DNA of 64,000 nt, taken from assembly GCA_903813345.2 (NCBI GenBank), contig CAIIXF020000011.1, positions 22,925,754-22,989,753 on the forward strand, given 5' to 3'. Under the pieces are notes generated by a model that saw only the letters and a list, made by a program, of their open reading frames with translations, had not been told where the DNA came from and made no database searches. Below are positions 56,401-64,000 of this stretch, piece by piece. A program made the position numbers and the translations under genes. The DNA is from Owenia fusiformis. Lineage: Eukaryota > Annelida > Polychaeta > Sabellida > Oweniidae. Every line of letters begins with the position of its first letter. Position 1 is the stretch's first letter.

Positions 56401-57482
56401 GTAACTACGTTTACTTTTATCGAAGGTAGTCTATTATTCATTTGTTGGTTCTGGTCACTGCGCTCTTTGGTTGGGCTAGCTGCCGTAGTCAGCTATTGGC
56501 GGTTGTTAGCCCTATCGGCAAAAAGTATTGTTATATAACATTATGTAATTTATAATAAAATTACGTCATTATATTATATAGCCAACTACAAACCTATAAA
56601 GTTTTGTTCCTTTTACTTTTGCCTACCTAGGAGCGCATGTACCCAGGACACTACAGCTTCATAAATATCTATTTTAAATCTATTTGCATTGTTTTATACA
56701 ATCCCATACTTAGCGCTTGTATTCGCAAATGCAACTTTCGGCTGTCAGCTATCGGAAAAACCTAATTATTTTATGATCAACTCATTTAGATATGAATGGA
56801 AAAATGGCAAGTACATGTACCTTTGATATTTAAATGAGTTGCCCATAAACTAGTAGGCTAATCCGGTAGCCGACAGCCGAAAGTTGCAATCGCGAATACA
56901 AGCTTAGAAATTGTTAAAAATCAAAATCACTGCAATTGTGTTCTGAATGTCTGGCAATTAACAATTAATGCATGTTAAGATCTAATGAAAAATAAATGTC
57001 TCGCGATTAACGCGATAAACGCTTGTTAAGATGTAAAGATAAAAAAAATATCTCACAATTAATGTATAGATGTACTCTGAGCGCAGAAGGGCAGAGGATA
57101 GTTAAAGTGCAACAAAAAGTGACGAAGCTATATTTTGAGCATCCTGCGAACACCTCCAGAACATCCAGAACTCGTACCTCTTTCTTCTTGGAACAAGAAG
57201 GTTCGAGTTCTAGAGGCCTGTGTTCGGAGGATGTCTTTTGAGTAGCTGAGTGAAACGAAGGTGAATGGTAGTTTGGAATATGTTTAGATAAATTTCTTAC
57301 TTTGAAGAGAATACATATGATTGTACTTTTGAAAGAATAATATAATCGATGTGTTAGCCGTTACATCAGTTTCAACTAAGTATCAATGATTGCTCCCGAG
57401 TGAGATAAAATGAGAATACATACATACCCACGGCTGATGATCCTACTGCAAAGAGAACAAGTATCAATGTAACGTGCTGCAT
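50378..57482 (-). CDS. Small secreted protein, lysozyme-like by inference, six exons
   Basis: Exons on the minus strand are 57482-57428, 56102-56035, 55706-55522, 51263-51107, 50741-50607 and 50457-50378. Exon 1 encodes a signal peptide (MQHVTLILVLFAVGSSAV), so the product should be secreted. The mature part would be about 200 residues. Exon 3 holds a block with SLETADGE and GGLWR, exon 4 has QANWGLDWNNVEYRDLDSPF, and exon 5 has LQARYWIDNYHKS. A Glu followed by a Gly-rich GLW turn recalls goose-type lysozyme and transglycosylase folds. That is inference only and I cannot name the family. The exon lengths total 680 nt, one short of a multiple of three. Exon 2 is open in two different frames at its two ends, as if one base were missing. 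Either the copy is inactive or the base is an assembly error. Confidence 0.7.
50607..50741 (-). CDS. Secreted-protein exon 5
   Basis: 135 nt, ARLFISNDPNPLPAEEELDL then QARYWIDNYHKSVDADEAVA. Acceptor TTTCCAG, donor GTAAGA. Confidence 0.85.
51107..51263 (-). CDS. Secreted-protein exon 4
   Basis: 157 nt, VSKRAFEDTQNKGETLHKRL then a stretch ending SPFISGLA. Acceptor TTGTTAG, donor GTAAGT. Confidence 0.85.
51316..51390. mobile_element. Tiny fold-back repeat next to exon 4
   Basis: CATCTTCCGATCGCAGAGCTC at the left and TGTGTTCAGAGGATGG at the right resemble the ends of the 57140-57233 and 44972-45226 elements. Confidence 0.4.
51766..54069 (+). mobile_element. Decayed mariner-type element (same family as 46921), with nested insertion
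   Basis: The ends CATTGCGTATCAAAAAAACGC and GCGTTTTTTTTGATACGCACTG are inverted and flanked by TA. Near 52010-52060 the plus strand reads FPDLNYCDFFFWSYLRS, the mariner-type block around the last catalytic Asp. A 1.3-kb element occupies 52269-53596. Removing it restores alignment with the 976-bp sister copy. The composite lies in intron 3 of the secreted-protein gene. Confidence 0.75.
52269..53596. mobile_element. Nested TIR element, about 1.33 kb
   Basis: GATACAACGTCAGATACTGT ACATCGCGGC at the left is inverted at the right as CCGTGATGTACAGTATCTGA CGTCGTATC. The interior shows no recognisable transposase. It interrupts the mariner-type element at 51766-54069. Confidence 0.75.
54070..55030. 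other. Intron sequence without recognised features
   Basis: Part of intron 3 of the secreted-protein gene. AT-rich, with no ORF or repeat identified. Confidence 0.45.
55031..55397. mobile_element. TIR element, 367 bp (CCTTAAGGATGTTCCCTGG ends)
   Basis: CCTTAAGGATGTTCCCTGG at the left and CCAGGGAACATCCTTAAGG at the right are perfect 19-bp inverted ends. Shorter inner matches such as AATATTTAACTTTTTCT occur in both arms. No coding capacity. Confidence 0.85.
55522..55706 (-). CDS. Secreted-protein exon 3
   Basis: 185 nt, FPVDERLLDVTARGKEVVND, then FPDDQGFMKRIVSLETADGE and PGSGGLWR. Acceptor TTTCAAG, donor GTAAGC. It needs one preceding base to complete its first codon, which fixes the downstream frame of exon 2. 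Confidence 0.85.
56035..56102 (-). CDS. Secreted-protein exon 2, with apparent one-base frameshift
   Basis: 68 nt between acceptor TATTCCAG and donor GTAAGA. Entering in the phase set by exon 1 gives AGDGV. Leaving in the phase required by exon 3 gives LKRLLTQLALELEERNGP. The two readings join near 56090 only if one base is missing there. The first reading also stays open to the donor but then cannot enter exon 3 without a stop. Confidence 0.6.
56709..56908. mobile_element. Fold-back element, 200 bp
   Basis: CTTAGCGCTTGTATTCGC and GCAACTTTCGGCTGTC at the left are inverted at the right as GACAGCCGAAAGTTGCAATC GCGAATACAAGCTTAG. It lies in intron 1 of the secreted-protein gene. Confidence 0.85.
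57140..57233. mobile_element. Palindromic mini-element, 94 bp
   Basis: CATCCTGCGAACACCTCCAG and CGTACCTCTTTCTTCTTG at the left pair with CAAGAAGGTTCGAG and CTGTGTTCGGAGGATG at the right around 57190. The ends resemble the 44972-45226 family. Confidence 0.7.
57428..57482 (-). CDS. Secreted-protein first exon (signal peptide)
   Basis: 55 nt from ATG at 57482-57480, MQHVTLILVLFAVGSSAV, phase 1 end before GTATGT. Hydrophobic core LILVLFAV with small residues at the probable cleavage site. Confidence 0.8.
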
Positions 57483-57632
57483 CTCGGAGTGAGTATTTAA
57501 ACTGCTTTTGTTCAAAATGTTGTCTCTTTGTACAACGCTTGTGTTGATCCAAATGTCTCGAATGTTACGTATTTATACCAGCGAGTGAAAAGAGGGTCTA
57601 TAGGTGATAGCACTTTTCCACATGGGTAACTA

Positions 57633-58609
57633 CAGTGTGTTTCAAAAAATGTTACACTTACAAAAAGTTCAATATCTCATAATTTTGACTTTTCCCCTAA
57701 AATGTACTTTGGATAACAAAAGACAAATCTTTCTCAAATAATTTGACACCGTCAGATTCAAAATCTGTCCTTGATTGCCTCCACAGGACAGCTTTTAGTG
57801 TCCCATGGTAAAATCTGACTTGCGCCAACTTCTAAGTGATTGGATGGACCAAATGACAAAAGAGGAACAGTTTCTTTTACATTTAACTTTCTTCTGAGTA
57901 GAAGCTTGACGTTTAACTGAGTCATTCTGTAATTTTCCTATTTGTCTTACATATGATCATTGGATCTATCCACATAAACATTTGGTCCCCTCAACATGTA
58001 CTCAAAAGCAAATCTGAGGTACCCTTGCCCATGCCCACATGCATTGTAATATCACACTGATTCTATCAATTGTTTTTGCTCAAGTTCATTCAGGTCAGTT
58101 TGTTATGCTGTAAAGCCCTTTCAGAGGCCCTTCAAAAATCAAGGGTGTAAAGTAGGATGACCCTGGGGGCCAATCCATTTTGTAATTCAATGCTATCTTC
58201 TGATTTCCAAGAGTTCTACCAAACAATCTGTCACATGCTTTTGTACCATCCTGTTGCCATCATACGTAACAAAATTGAACACACTGACAATGAAATCTTG
58301 CATTTCTATCCAGTAAAGAAACAACTGGATCATTGACCATATCAAGATATCACTGTCCACAGCATTCACGCCAAAAAAAGAATTGAACACCACATATCCA
58401 ACCACTGAGAAGTTGGCGCAAATCGGATTTCACATGCGTCTATAAAATCTCTCCTGTGCAGCCAATCATGGACGGATTTTGAATCTGACGGTGTGGATTT
58501 ATTCGAGAAAAACTGGTCTTTCGGTATCTAAGTATATTTTAGGGGAAAAGTCAAAATCATGAAAGATATTGAACTTTTTGTAAGTGTAAAAATTTTTTGA
58601 GACACACTG
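57633..58609. mobile_element. TIR element, 977 bp (CAGTGTGTTTCAAAAAA ends)
   Basis: CAGTGTGTTTCAAAAAATGT faces ATTTTTTGAGACACACTG, flanked by TA. Arm similarity runs for about 190 bp, including TTGACTTTTCCCCTAAAAT and CACCGTCAGATTCAAAATC. No transposase was recognised. It begins about 150 bp upstream of the secreted-protein start codon. Confidence 0.88.
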
Positions 58610-58727
58610 TAGTTCACCAATCGACTTATTTCCCCGTCTAGCCAACAGGGGTTGTACCAAATTAAGCGTGACAGTTGAACGCGCGGGGTTAGGTACAACA
58701 CGAGGGTGATGAAATTTGATTCCTATG

Positions 58728-59228
58728 GCTTTGTATAAAAAAAACTCCTACCTCCTACCCACCTACCCACCTACGTGGAACATGATACAGTCATTGAAGG
58801 GTTCAATTTTAAAGATTATTAAATCTCAAAATAGCTCAAATTATTAGAATTTCTACAATTCCGGCTTTATTTTATGACTAGACAGATGACAGATCCATAA
58901 ATAAAAGCATATGGATGCATTTTAATGTGTTATGACCTGAGGGCGCCACAGGGGAATAAATAACTAACGACCGTGAGCATAGGTCCAACAAGCCAGATAA
59001 AGAAATTGAAAGAAAGTGTGCTAAATTCGATGCTCCGAGTGGCAATCGAACCCAGCTTGGATGTAGTAGCAACTTGCTATCAAGGGTCGTTACAAATGCA
59101 TCTATAATTCATCATAAACTAAGATTTAATAAACTAAGATCTTTAGAATTGAACCCTTCAAAGACTGTATCATGTCCCACGTACAGGTACGTGGGTAGGT
59201 GGGTATGAGTTTTTTTTTATACAAAGCC
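58728..59228. mobile_element. TIR element of about 500 bp containing a tRNA-like SINE
   Basis: GCTTTGTATAAAAAAAACTC, then CCCACCTACCCACCTACGTG and ATGATACAGTCATTGAAGGG at the left are matched in inverted order at 59140-59225. The centre is occupied by the SINE-like segment at 58870-59100. Confidence 0.75.
58870..59100 (-). mobile_element. tRNA-like SINE inside the TIR element
   Basis: On the minus strand a B-box GGGTTCGATTGCC (59053-59041) lies downstream of an A-box-like TAGCAAGTTGC near 59077-59067, at tRNA-like spacing. No intact cloverleaf is seen. Confidence 0.55.
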
Positions 59229-59391
59229 TATTCCTATATGTAAATGTCTGTAACAATATCCTAGACAGTGAACTTCACAGTGAATTTCATACTAAAACCT
59301 ACACAAAGTGCAATAGTATACGGCATGACGCGCAGGTAAATTTGCCTGAGGCACAGTATAACGCAAATTCAAATTCCTTGTGTTATACCTT

Positions 59392-59533
59392 ATGCCTTGG
59401 TGACATTTGCTCCGATTTTCACTACGGCGTCCGGCCGATTGAGTATTTTGTTTAAAATTTAATACAATATTGAACAAAACACTCAATCGGCCGGGCGCCG
59501 GCCGATGGATCGGGGCAAATGTGACCCAAGCAT
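59392..59533. mobile_element. GC-rich fold-back element, copy 1
   Basis: ATGCCTTGGTGACATTTGCTCC, CGTCCGGCCGATTGAGTATT at the left pair with ACACTCAATCGGCCGGGCGC and GCAAATGTGACCCAAGCAT at the right. The loop is AATTTAATACAATATTGAA-like. Confidence 0.85.
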
Positions 59534-59733
59534 TACCGTTACCGCGCGTTATACTATACTACATTCGGAGTTTTTGTAGGTTTAACTCTGACATTCTCTG
59601 TCAAGCTAAGTTCACTGTCTTGGCTTTTGTTTATAGACATTTACATAATATAAAAAATCTAGAAACTAGACCACATCTTCCTGACTATGTAATCATCATT
59701 TTGTTCAAATCTTATCACCCTGTGTTGTACCTA

Positions 59734-59875
59734 ATGCCTGGGTCACATTTGCTCCGTTTCATCGGCCGGCGCCCGGCCGATTGAGTGTTTTGTTCAAAAT
59801 TGTATTCAGTTTAGAACAAAATACTCAATCGCCCGGGCGCCGGCCGATGAATCGCAGCAAATGTGACCAAGGTAT
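59734..59875. mobile_element. GC-rich fold-back element, copy 2
   Basis: Same family as 59392-59533, 200 bp further on and in the same order. The arms carry CATCGGCCGGCGCCCGGCCG and its complement, and the loop is AAAATTGTATTCAGTTTAGA. Confidence 0.85.
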
Positions 59876-59879
59876 TACC

Positions 59880-62790
59880 CCGCGTGTTCGACTGTCACGC
59901 TTATATTGGTACACATCCTGTGTAGCCGTCAATGACCTCTTTCCCTTATTATCTTATACACAATCTGAATGTTAAGAAAGGGGACCATAATCCCCGGGGG
60001 ACCATAATTTCTTTCACACCGGTCATTAATTGCATTCTTGACCGACAATATTGATCACCACTATGATATAGTAAAATGAATGCCTAAACTAGCACTCAAA
60101 CCCCTAGAACTGGCCCGGCAAGGTGGTAATACTTGGTGTTTATCTGAGTAATCAAAGGATTGCAGTTACTCAAAGTTACTGGGCAACCAATTTTGACACT
60201 TGTTGGTGGAGTTATATATATTTGTTACATGACCCTGATGTTGAACAGTCAGAATCAATAAAAAATCCAAACCATAAAGCTGTGCTCAATGTGAAAATTA
60301 ACAGTAAAGCGACTTTTTCTGATATTTCCTTCATCAAATGGCAGTCATCTTGGTTTTCATTGGTTTTCCCCCTCCAAATTAAACTGGCGGGAAATTCAAA
60401 AATTTGAAAAAATCTAAAAACCTAAAAGGTATCTCAAAGAAATAATTTTCTTTTCAATTCTTCATGTATCTTTAAATTATTTCTACTTTGAATGCCATAC
60501 ATGTTGCCATTGGTGTTTTTTCTATGATAACGACTATTTTTTTGTTAAAGGATACTTATTTTAACTCTCAGCAGGGGGTTCATAGTGCATCAAAACTCAG
60601 GAAAGGTGCATTTACATTTTATCAATTATATAACTAGGACAGTAATAAAAAGCATATTTCACGTACATTTAACTGAGGGACCAAAAGGGGATATATCCTG
60701 ACTCATCCTTTACAGTTTGAAATTTGATTTCTTTTGTGTTTACTATTCAACTATTGAGTGAGTAAATTAGGTTATAATTAGGCCAGGTTCAGTGCACTGA
60801 ATGTGACAGACCAGGTGTTAACATTGAGGATGGATTAATTTGTAAATAAGCTTAGATCAATACTCTAGGAAGCAACACAAATTAATAAATTGTTTTATTT
60901 TAAAGAATGCAGACTAAAAAAATACAAATACATTTGCATAATATAGTTTTTAAATTATGGAAACTATCAAAAACAGTCAATCGTCTTTTGTGCCACAATC
61001 GTTTTTGATAGCTTGCCAAGTGTCCATTTTTTAAAATCAATAGGAAACGAATGTACTCTTCTTTTGGAGCAACTGTACATTCTTTAAACTTTACACTTCA
61101 TTCTATTGTGTTTCTAATACTTTAGTGGGGTTTGAATTAGCTATTAACTCACGTAGCTTTCTTTTCAACCCGATATTAAAAGTTTTAGATAAGCTGATTA
61201 AAGTGTTCATATGTACGATGAAAACTAAATATTGAGCATCGATTGAATATGCGCTACTGGGTGTAAGGAGAACTCGGTTCTGCTCATGCATGCTACCATT
61301 TACATTCGTTTCACTTCGCTCCGTATGTCGTAAATAGAGATCTAGACTCAGGGCGTACTGCGTGTAAATGCACCCATCAGGAAGAGTTAAGTTCCAATCT
61401 GAATGTCATACAACATTCTGTGTGAAAGGTAAGTTAACACTTCTATACTGTATACATTCAGTTGAACAAGTTGGATTGGTAGTGAAAATATAGGATCATA
61501 CCTTATACAAAATGCCACAAGAAGGATACGGAAATTCACGGAGAGTACGTCACCCCCACCTTTATTAAGTACAAAATAAAGCCGAAGGGGTGACTTAATC
61601 CCCTGCAGAAAGGATGGGTATCGATATGGTGAACTTTTTGAACACACGTTTCTCTTAAACCAGTCATCAAATTGTAAATTTTACACATCGTCAATTTAAT
61701 GGTCATCTTTCGAATGGTGACAATATAATTTGAAATAAATATACATACTTTTCTCTATATTCAGATATTGTTTTAGAAAACACATCAGCCACCTCTTTTG
61801 TTCTAGGTATCATATGTTCGGAATGAAATGAAACATCTTTCCGAACCTCATTGGAACTAAACGACATAAACACAAAGTGCTTAGGTCTCTCAATATTGTA
61901 ATTGTATGTAGGAAAGTTTGGTTGATTTAAACAAGTATCTTGTTAATGAAATAAAAGGTTTATCTTATTTAAACCTATTTTGGGGGTTTTTGTTTTAATT
62001 TTTTGAATACATTTTGTAAAATCAACCAAAATTTCCTTTGTATAACTTTGTAATATTGAGAGGTCTAAAAAAATGTTGTATATGCTATTTTGTTCCCTCG
62101 AGCTTCGGAAAGCTATTTTATTTCATTCTCAAGAATTGGTAAAAAGCAACAAAAAACAATTATACCAAAAAACCCAAAAATGTTAATAAAAACAGTTATA
62201 TAAAATATATGTAAATAATTTTCGCATTAAATTGGTGTCAATCAGTCAACATTACATAAAGGACCGTGTTTTTTACAGAATGTTTTCAATAATTGGTTTA
62301 AGAGAAAAACATTGTTGAATTCAGTTCACAATATCGATACCTATCCTTTGTGAAATAATGCGTGATGTAACAAAAATTGTATGTGTATGCGAACAGCCAC
62401 AGTAGGAAATTACTATTTTGGAGTTTTCTTTCTAAGATTTTGCTCATAAGCATAACTTCAATTTGTGTATAGCTACGTTAAAAGTGAATTGAAAGTTGGC
62501 CTTTGCAAAAATTGTACTTATTCTTATAAAGATGTATATTTTATCGATTAACTCCAATGCTCTTCTCACCGGAAATGAATAGTTTTCTTCTACTACTGTA
62601 TAAGGTGGATTGTATGCTTATATGATTTCATGTCATATATCATTATGATTCACAACCATTAACCATGTCTAAACGAGACAAGGGCCCACTTATAAAAACG
62701 TTTTTATAATTGATGGCTTCTTATAAATTGATGGAGCTGCGCGTCAAATGGTGACGTAGCACACACATTCTATACGTTATAAAAATCAAA
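59880..62790. other. Unassigned sequence
   Basis: No gene supported. A 94-codon frame at 60123-60407 and a minus frame at 61387-61647 have no recognisable domains or clear splice partners. The region is AT-rich. Confidence 0.4.
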
Positions 62791-62896
62791 AAGGGTATAA
62801 GTACACGTACAAAGGTGAACGGGAACGTCTGAACGTCTAAACTGATCGTCTTGTATTGCATTTGTTCTGATTTTTTCTTTATTTGGATAACAAGCC

Positions 62897-62969
62897 ATGT
62901 TTCGTCAACTATTTGGACATTTGGTTTGGCTAATTATTTACATGTTAAAGCCAATTATATTGCAAAAAG
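62897..62969 (+). CDS. Possible first exon with a signal-peptide-like start (weak)
   Basis: ATG at 62897 opens MFRQLFGHLVWLIIYMLKPI then ILQK, ending at a donor-like GTTAGT. A TATAAGTA-type motif lies about 100 bp upstream near 62797. The gene body would continue beyond or within repeats to the right. No second exon was found. Confidence 0.2.
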
Positions 62970-63069
62970 GTTAGTATGGGGAATGTGACAAATCGGTATG
63001 ACAACCTTTTGACATCTGAGTGTTCAGCCTAGATGTCTCGATAACAGTACATTACTGAATTTATCACGC

Positions 63070-63468
63070 GGTACAAACTTCGACCGTTAATTTAAATTTT
63101 TGACCTACCAGGTGTTTGAAAATCAAGGATTGCGAGTCTCATACTGCACCGTTTTTCTTCAAACTTGTTCCATTCAAAGCACAAGAAAAATGCCTTTCTG
63201 TTGGTACATTATTCTGCTATACAGAGTCCCTACTTTCAGCGGCATTTTGGTCCCCAGCTGTGAGAAGGGCTTCTCACAACTGGGGACCAAAACGCTGCTG
63301 AAACGAGCGACTCTTTTCAATAAAGCAATGTACCAACAGAAAGGCAATTTTGTTTTGCTTTGAATGGAACAAGTTTGAAGAAAAACGGTGCAGTATGAGA
63401 CTCGCAATCCTTGATTTTCAAGCACCTGGTAGGTCAAAAATTTAAATTAACGGTCGAAGTTTGTACCG
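63070..63468. mobile_element. Long hairpin element, about 400 bp
   Basis: GGTACAAACTTCGACCGTTAA at the left faces TTAACGGTCGAAGTTTGTACC at the right. Almost the full length is palindromic around 63257, where GCTGTGAGAAGGGCTTCTCACAAC forms the turn. Opposed ORFs in both arms encode the same peptide start because of the symmetry. A half copy is at 30369-30597. Confidence 0.92.
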
Positions 63469-63716
63469 CTTGATTTATGCCGTATTTGTTTTGGTATGAA
63501 TCCATAAAATCTCTCAGTATAGAGTATATATTAGCTATCACTTTCCCAGAGCGTGTGCTATTGAACAATTTCTAGTTAAGCTTTATCTCATTGATTGATG
63601 CATCCAGCATTGTTCGGGAACGGCTCTTCTGGTAAAATGTACGATAACTTCCCGCATCTTACTAATCCCCACTGAGTCCCCTGATCCGGGCCCTTGATCT
63701 CCCTCTTTGACACTCA

Positions 63717-63980
63717 GGCGCGTAGCCAGGCATACGCGAGCCAGGCGTACCCTAAATGATGGAACAAAAATAAGTTGTTGTAAATAAAGTAAAACAAAAA
63801 AAGCAAAACAATGTACATGATAAATAAATAGTGCCCCATTACAGTCTGATATCGCTTAGAACACACCATGTAAGGTCTAAAATCAAAAAATTCCGGGGGT
63901 ACCCCTGATCAGTGATCCCCTAGTTTTGCTCGGCCTTCGGCCTCGCGTACCTGCAACCAAAATCCTGGTTACGCCACTGC
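63717..63980. mobile_element. TIR element with GCGTAGCCAGG / CCTGGTTACGCCACTG ends
   Basis: The left end AGGCGCGTAGCCAGGCATAC and the right end ATCCTGGTTACGCCACTGCA are inverted. A CAGTGGCGTAGCCAGG terminus is common in hAT-type MITEs of several animals, from general knowledge. No transposase. Confidence 0.65.
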
Positions 63981-64000
63981 ACTAATCCTCCCTCTTTCTC

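Noticed and set aside
63100-63437. Opposed ORFs that encode the same peptide on both strands
   Set aside because: Consequence of the palindromic hairpin element, not a gene pair.

Overview
The window is AT-rich animal nuclear DNA. It has spliced GT-AG genes with short exons, long introns, minisatellites and many inverted-repeat DNA elements. The gene set (importin-family receptor, TALE homeobox gene, rhodopsin-like GPCR, sulfotransferase) indicates a metazoan, most likely an invertebrate. The phylum cannot be fixed from the sequence alone. A GTCC/GTCTGT-rich repeat near 10.15 kb resembles sequences I associate with molluscs, which is weak evidence.

Layout. 1-13.7 kb holds no confidently identified multi-exon gene, only a few candidate exons, several TIR elements and one intronless GPCR on the minus strand (10454-11539). 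From 13737 to 43465 on the plus strand runs the 3' part of a transportin-3 gene (TNPO3): 18 exons whose lengths sum to 2019 nt, i.e. 672 codons plus stop. About the first 250 residues expected for the family were not found. One 19-kb TNPO3 intron (20117-39127) hosts two more genes: a six-exon PAPS-dependent sulfotransferase on the minus strand (23085-28666, 426 aa) and an uninterrupted 2020-codon TALE-class homeobox reading frame on the plus strand (30682-36744). The same intron also carries a LINE 3' fragment, TIR elements and two minisatellites.

The 3' end of TNPO3 is the most unusual part. Three separate coding exons within 3 kb have each been tandemly multiplied: 4 x 120 bp, 4 x about 144 bp and 5 x 119 bp. 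In the middle case the copies stay open and in frame, and each has its own splice acceptor in the same phase.

From 44 to 64 kb the sequence is repeat-rich. It contains a minus-strand six-exon gene for a small secreted protein (50378-57482), which has an apparent one-base frameshift in exon 2. Its third intron holds a decayed mariner-type element with another TIR element nested inside it. Around it are a 49-bp minisatellite split by a tRNA-derived SINE, a TIR element containing a tRNA-like SINE, two GC-rich fold-back elements and a 400-bp perfect-looking hairpin element. A related half of that hairpin lies just upstream of the homeobox start codon.

The genes do not form one pathway. What links them is architecture: genes nested in introns, and transposable elements placed against exons, stops and probable promoters.
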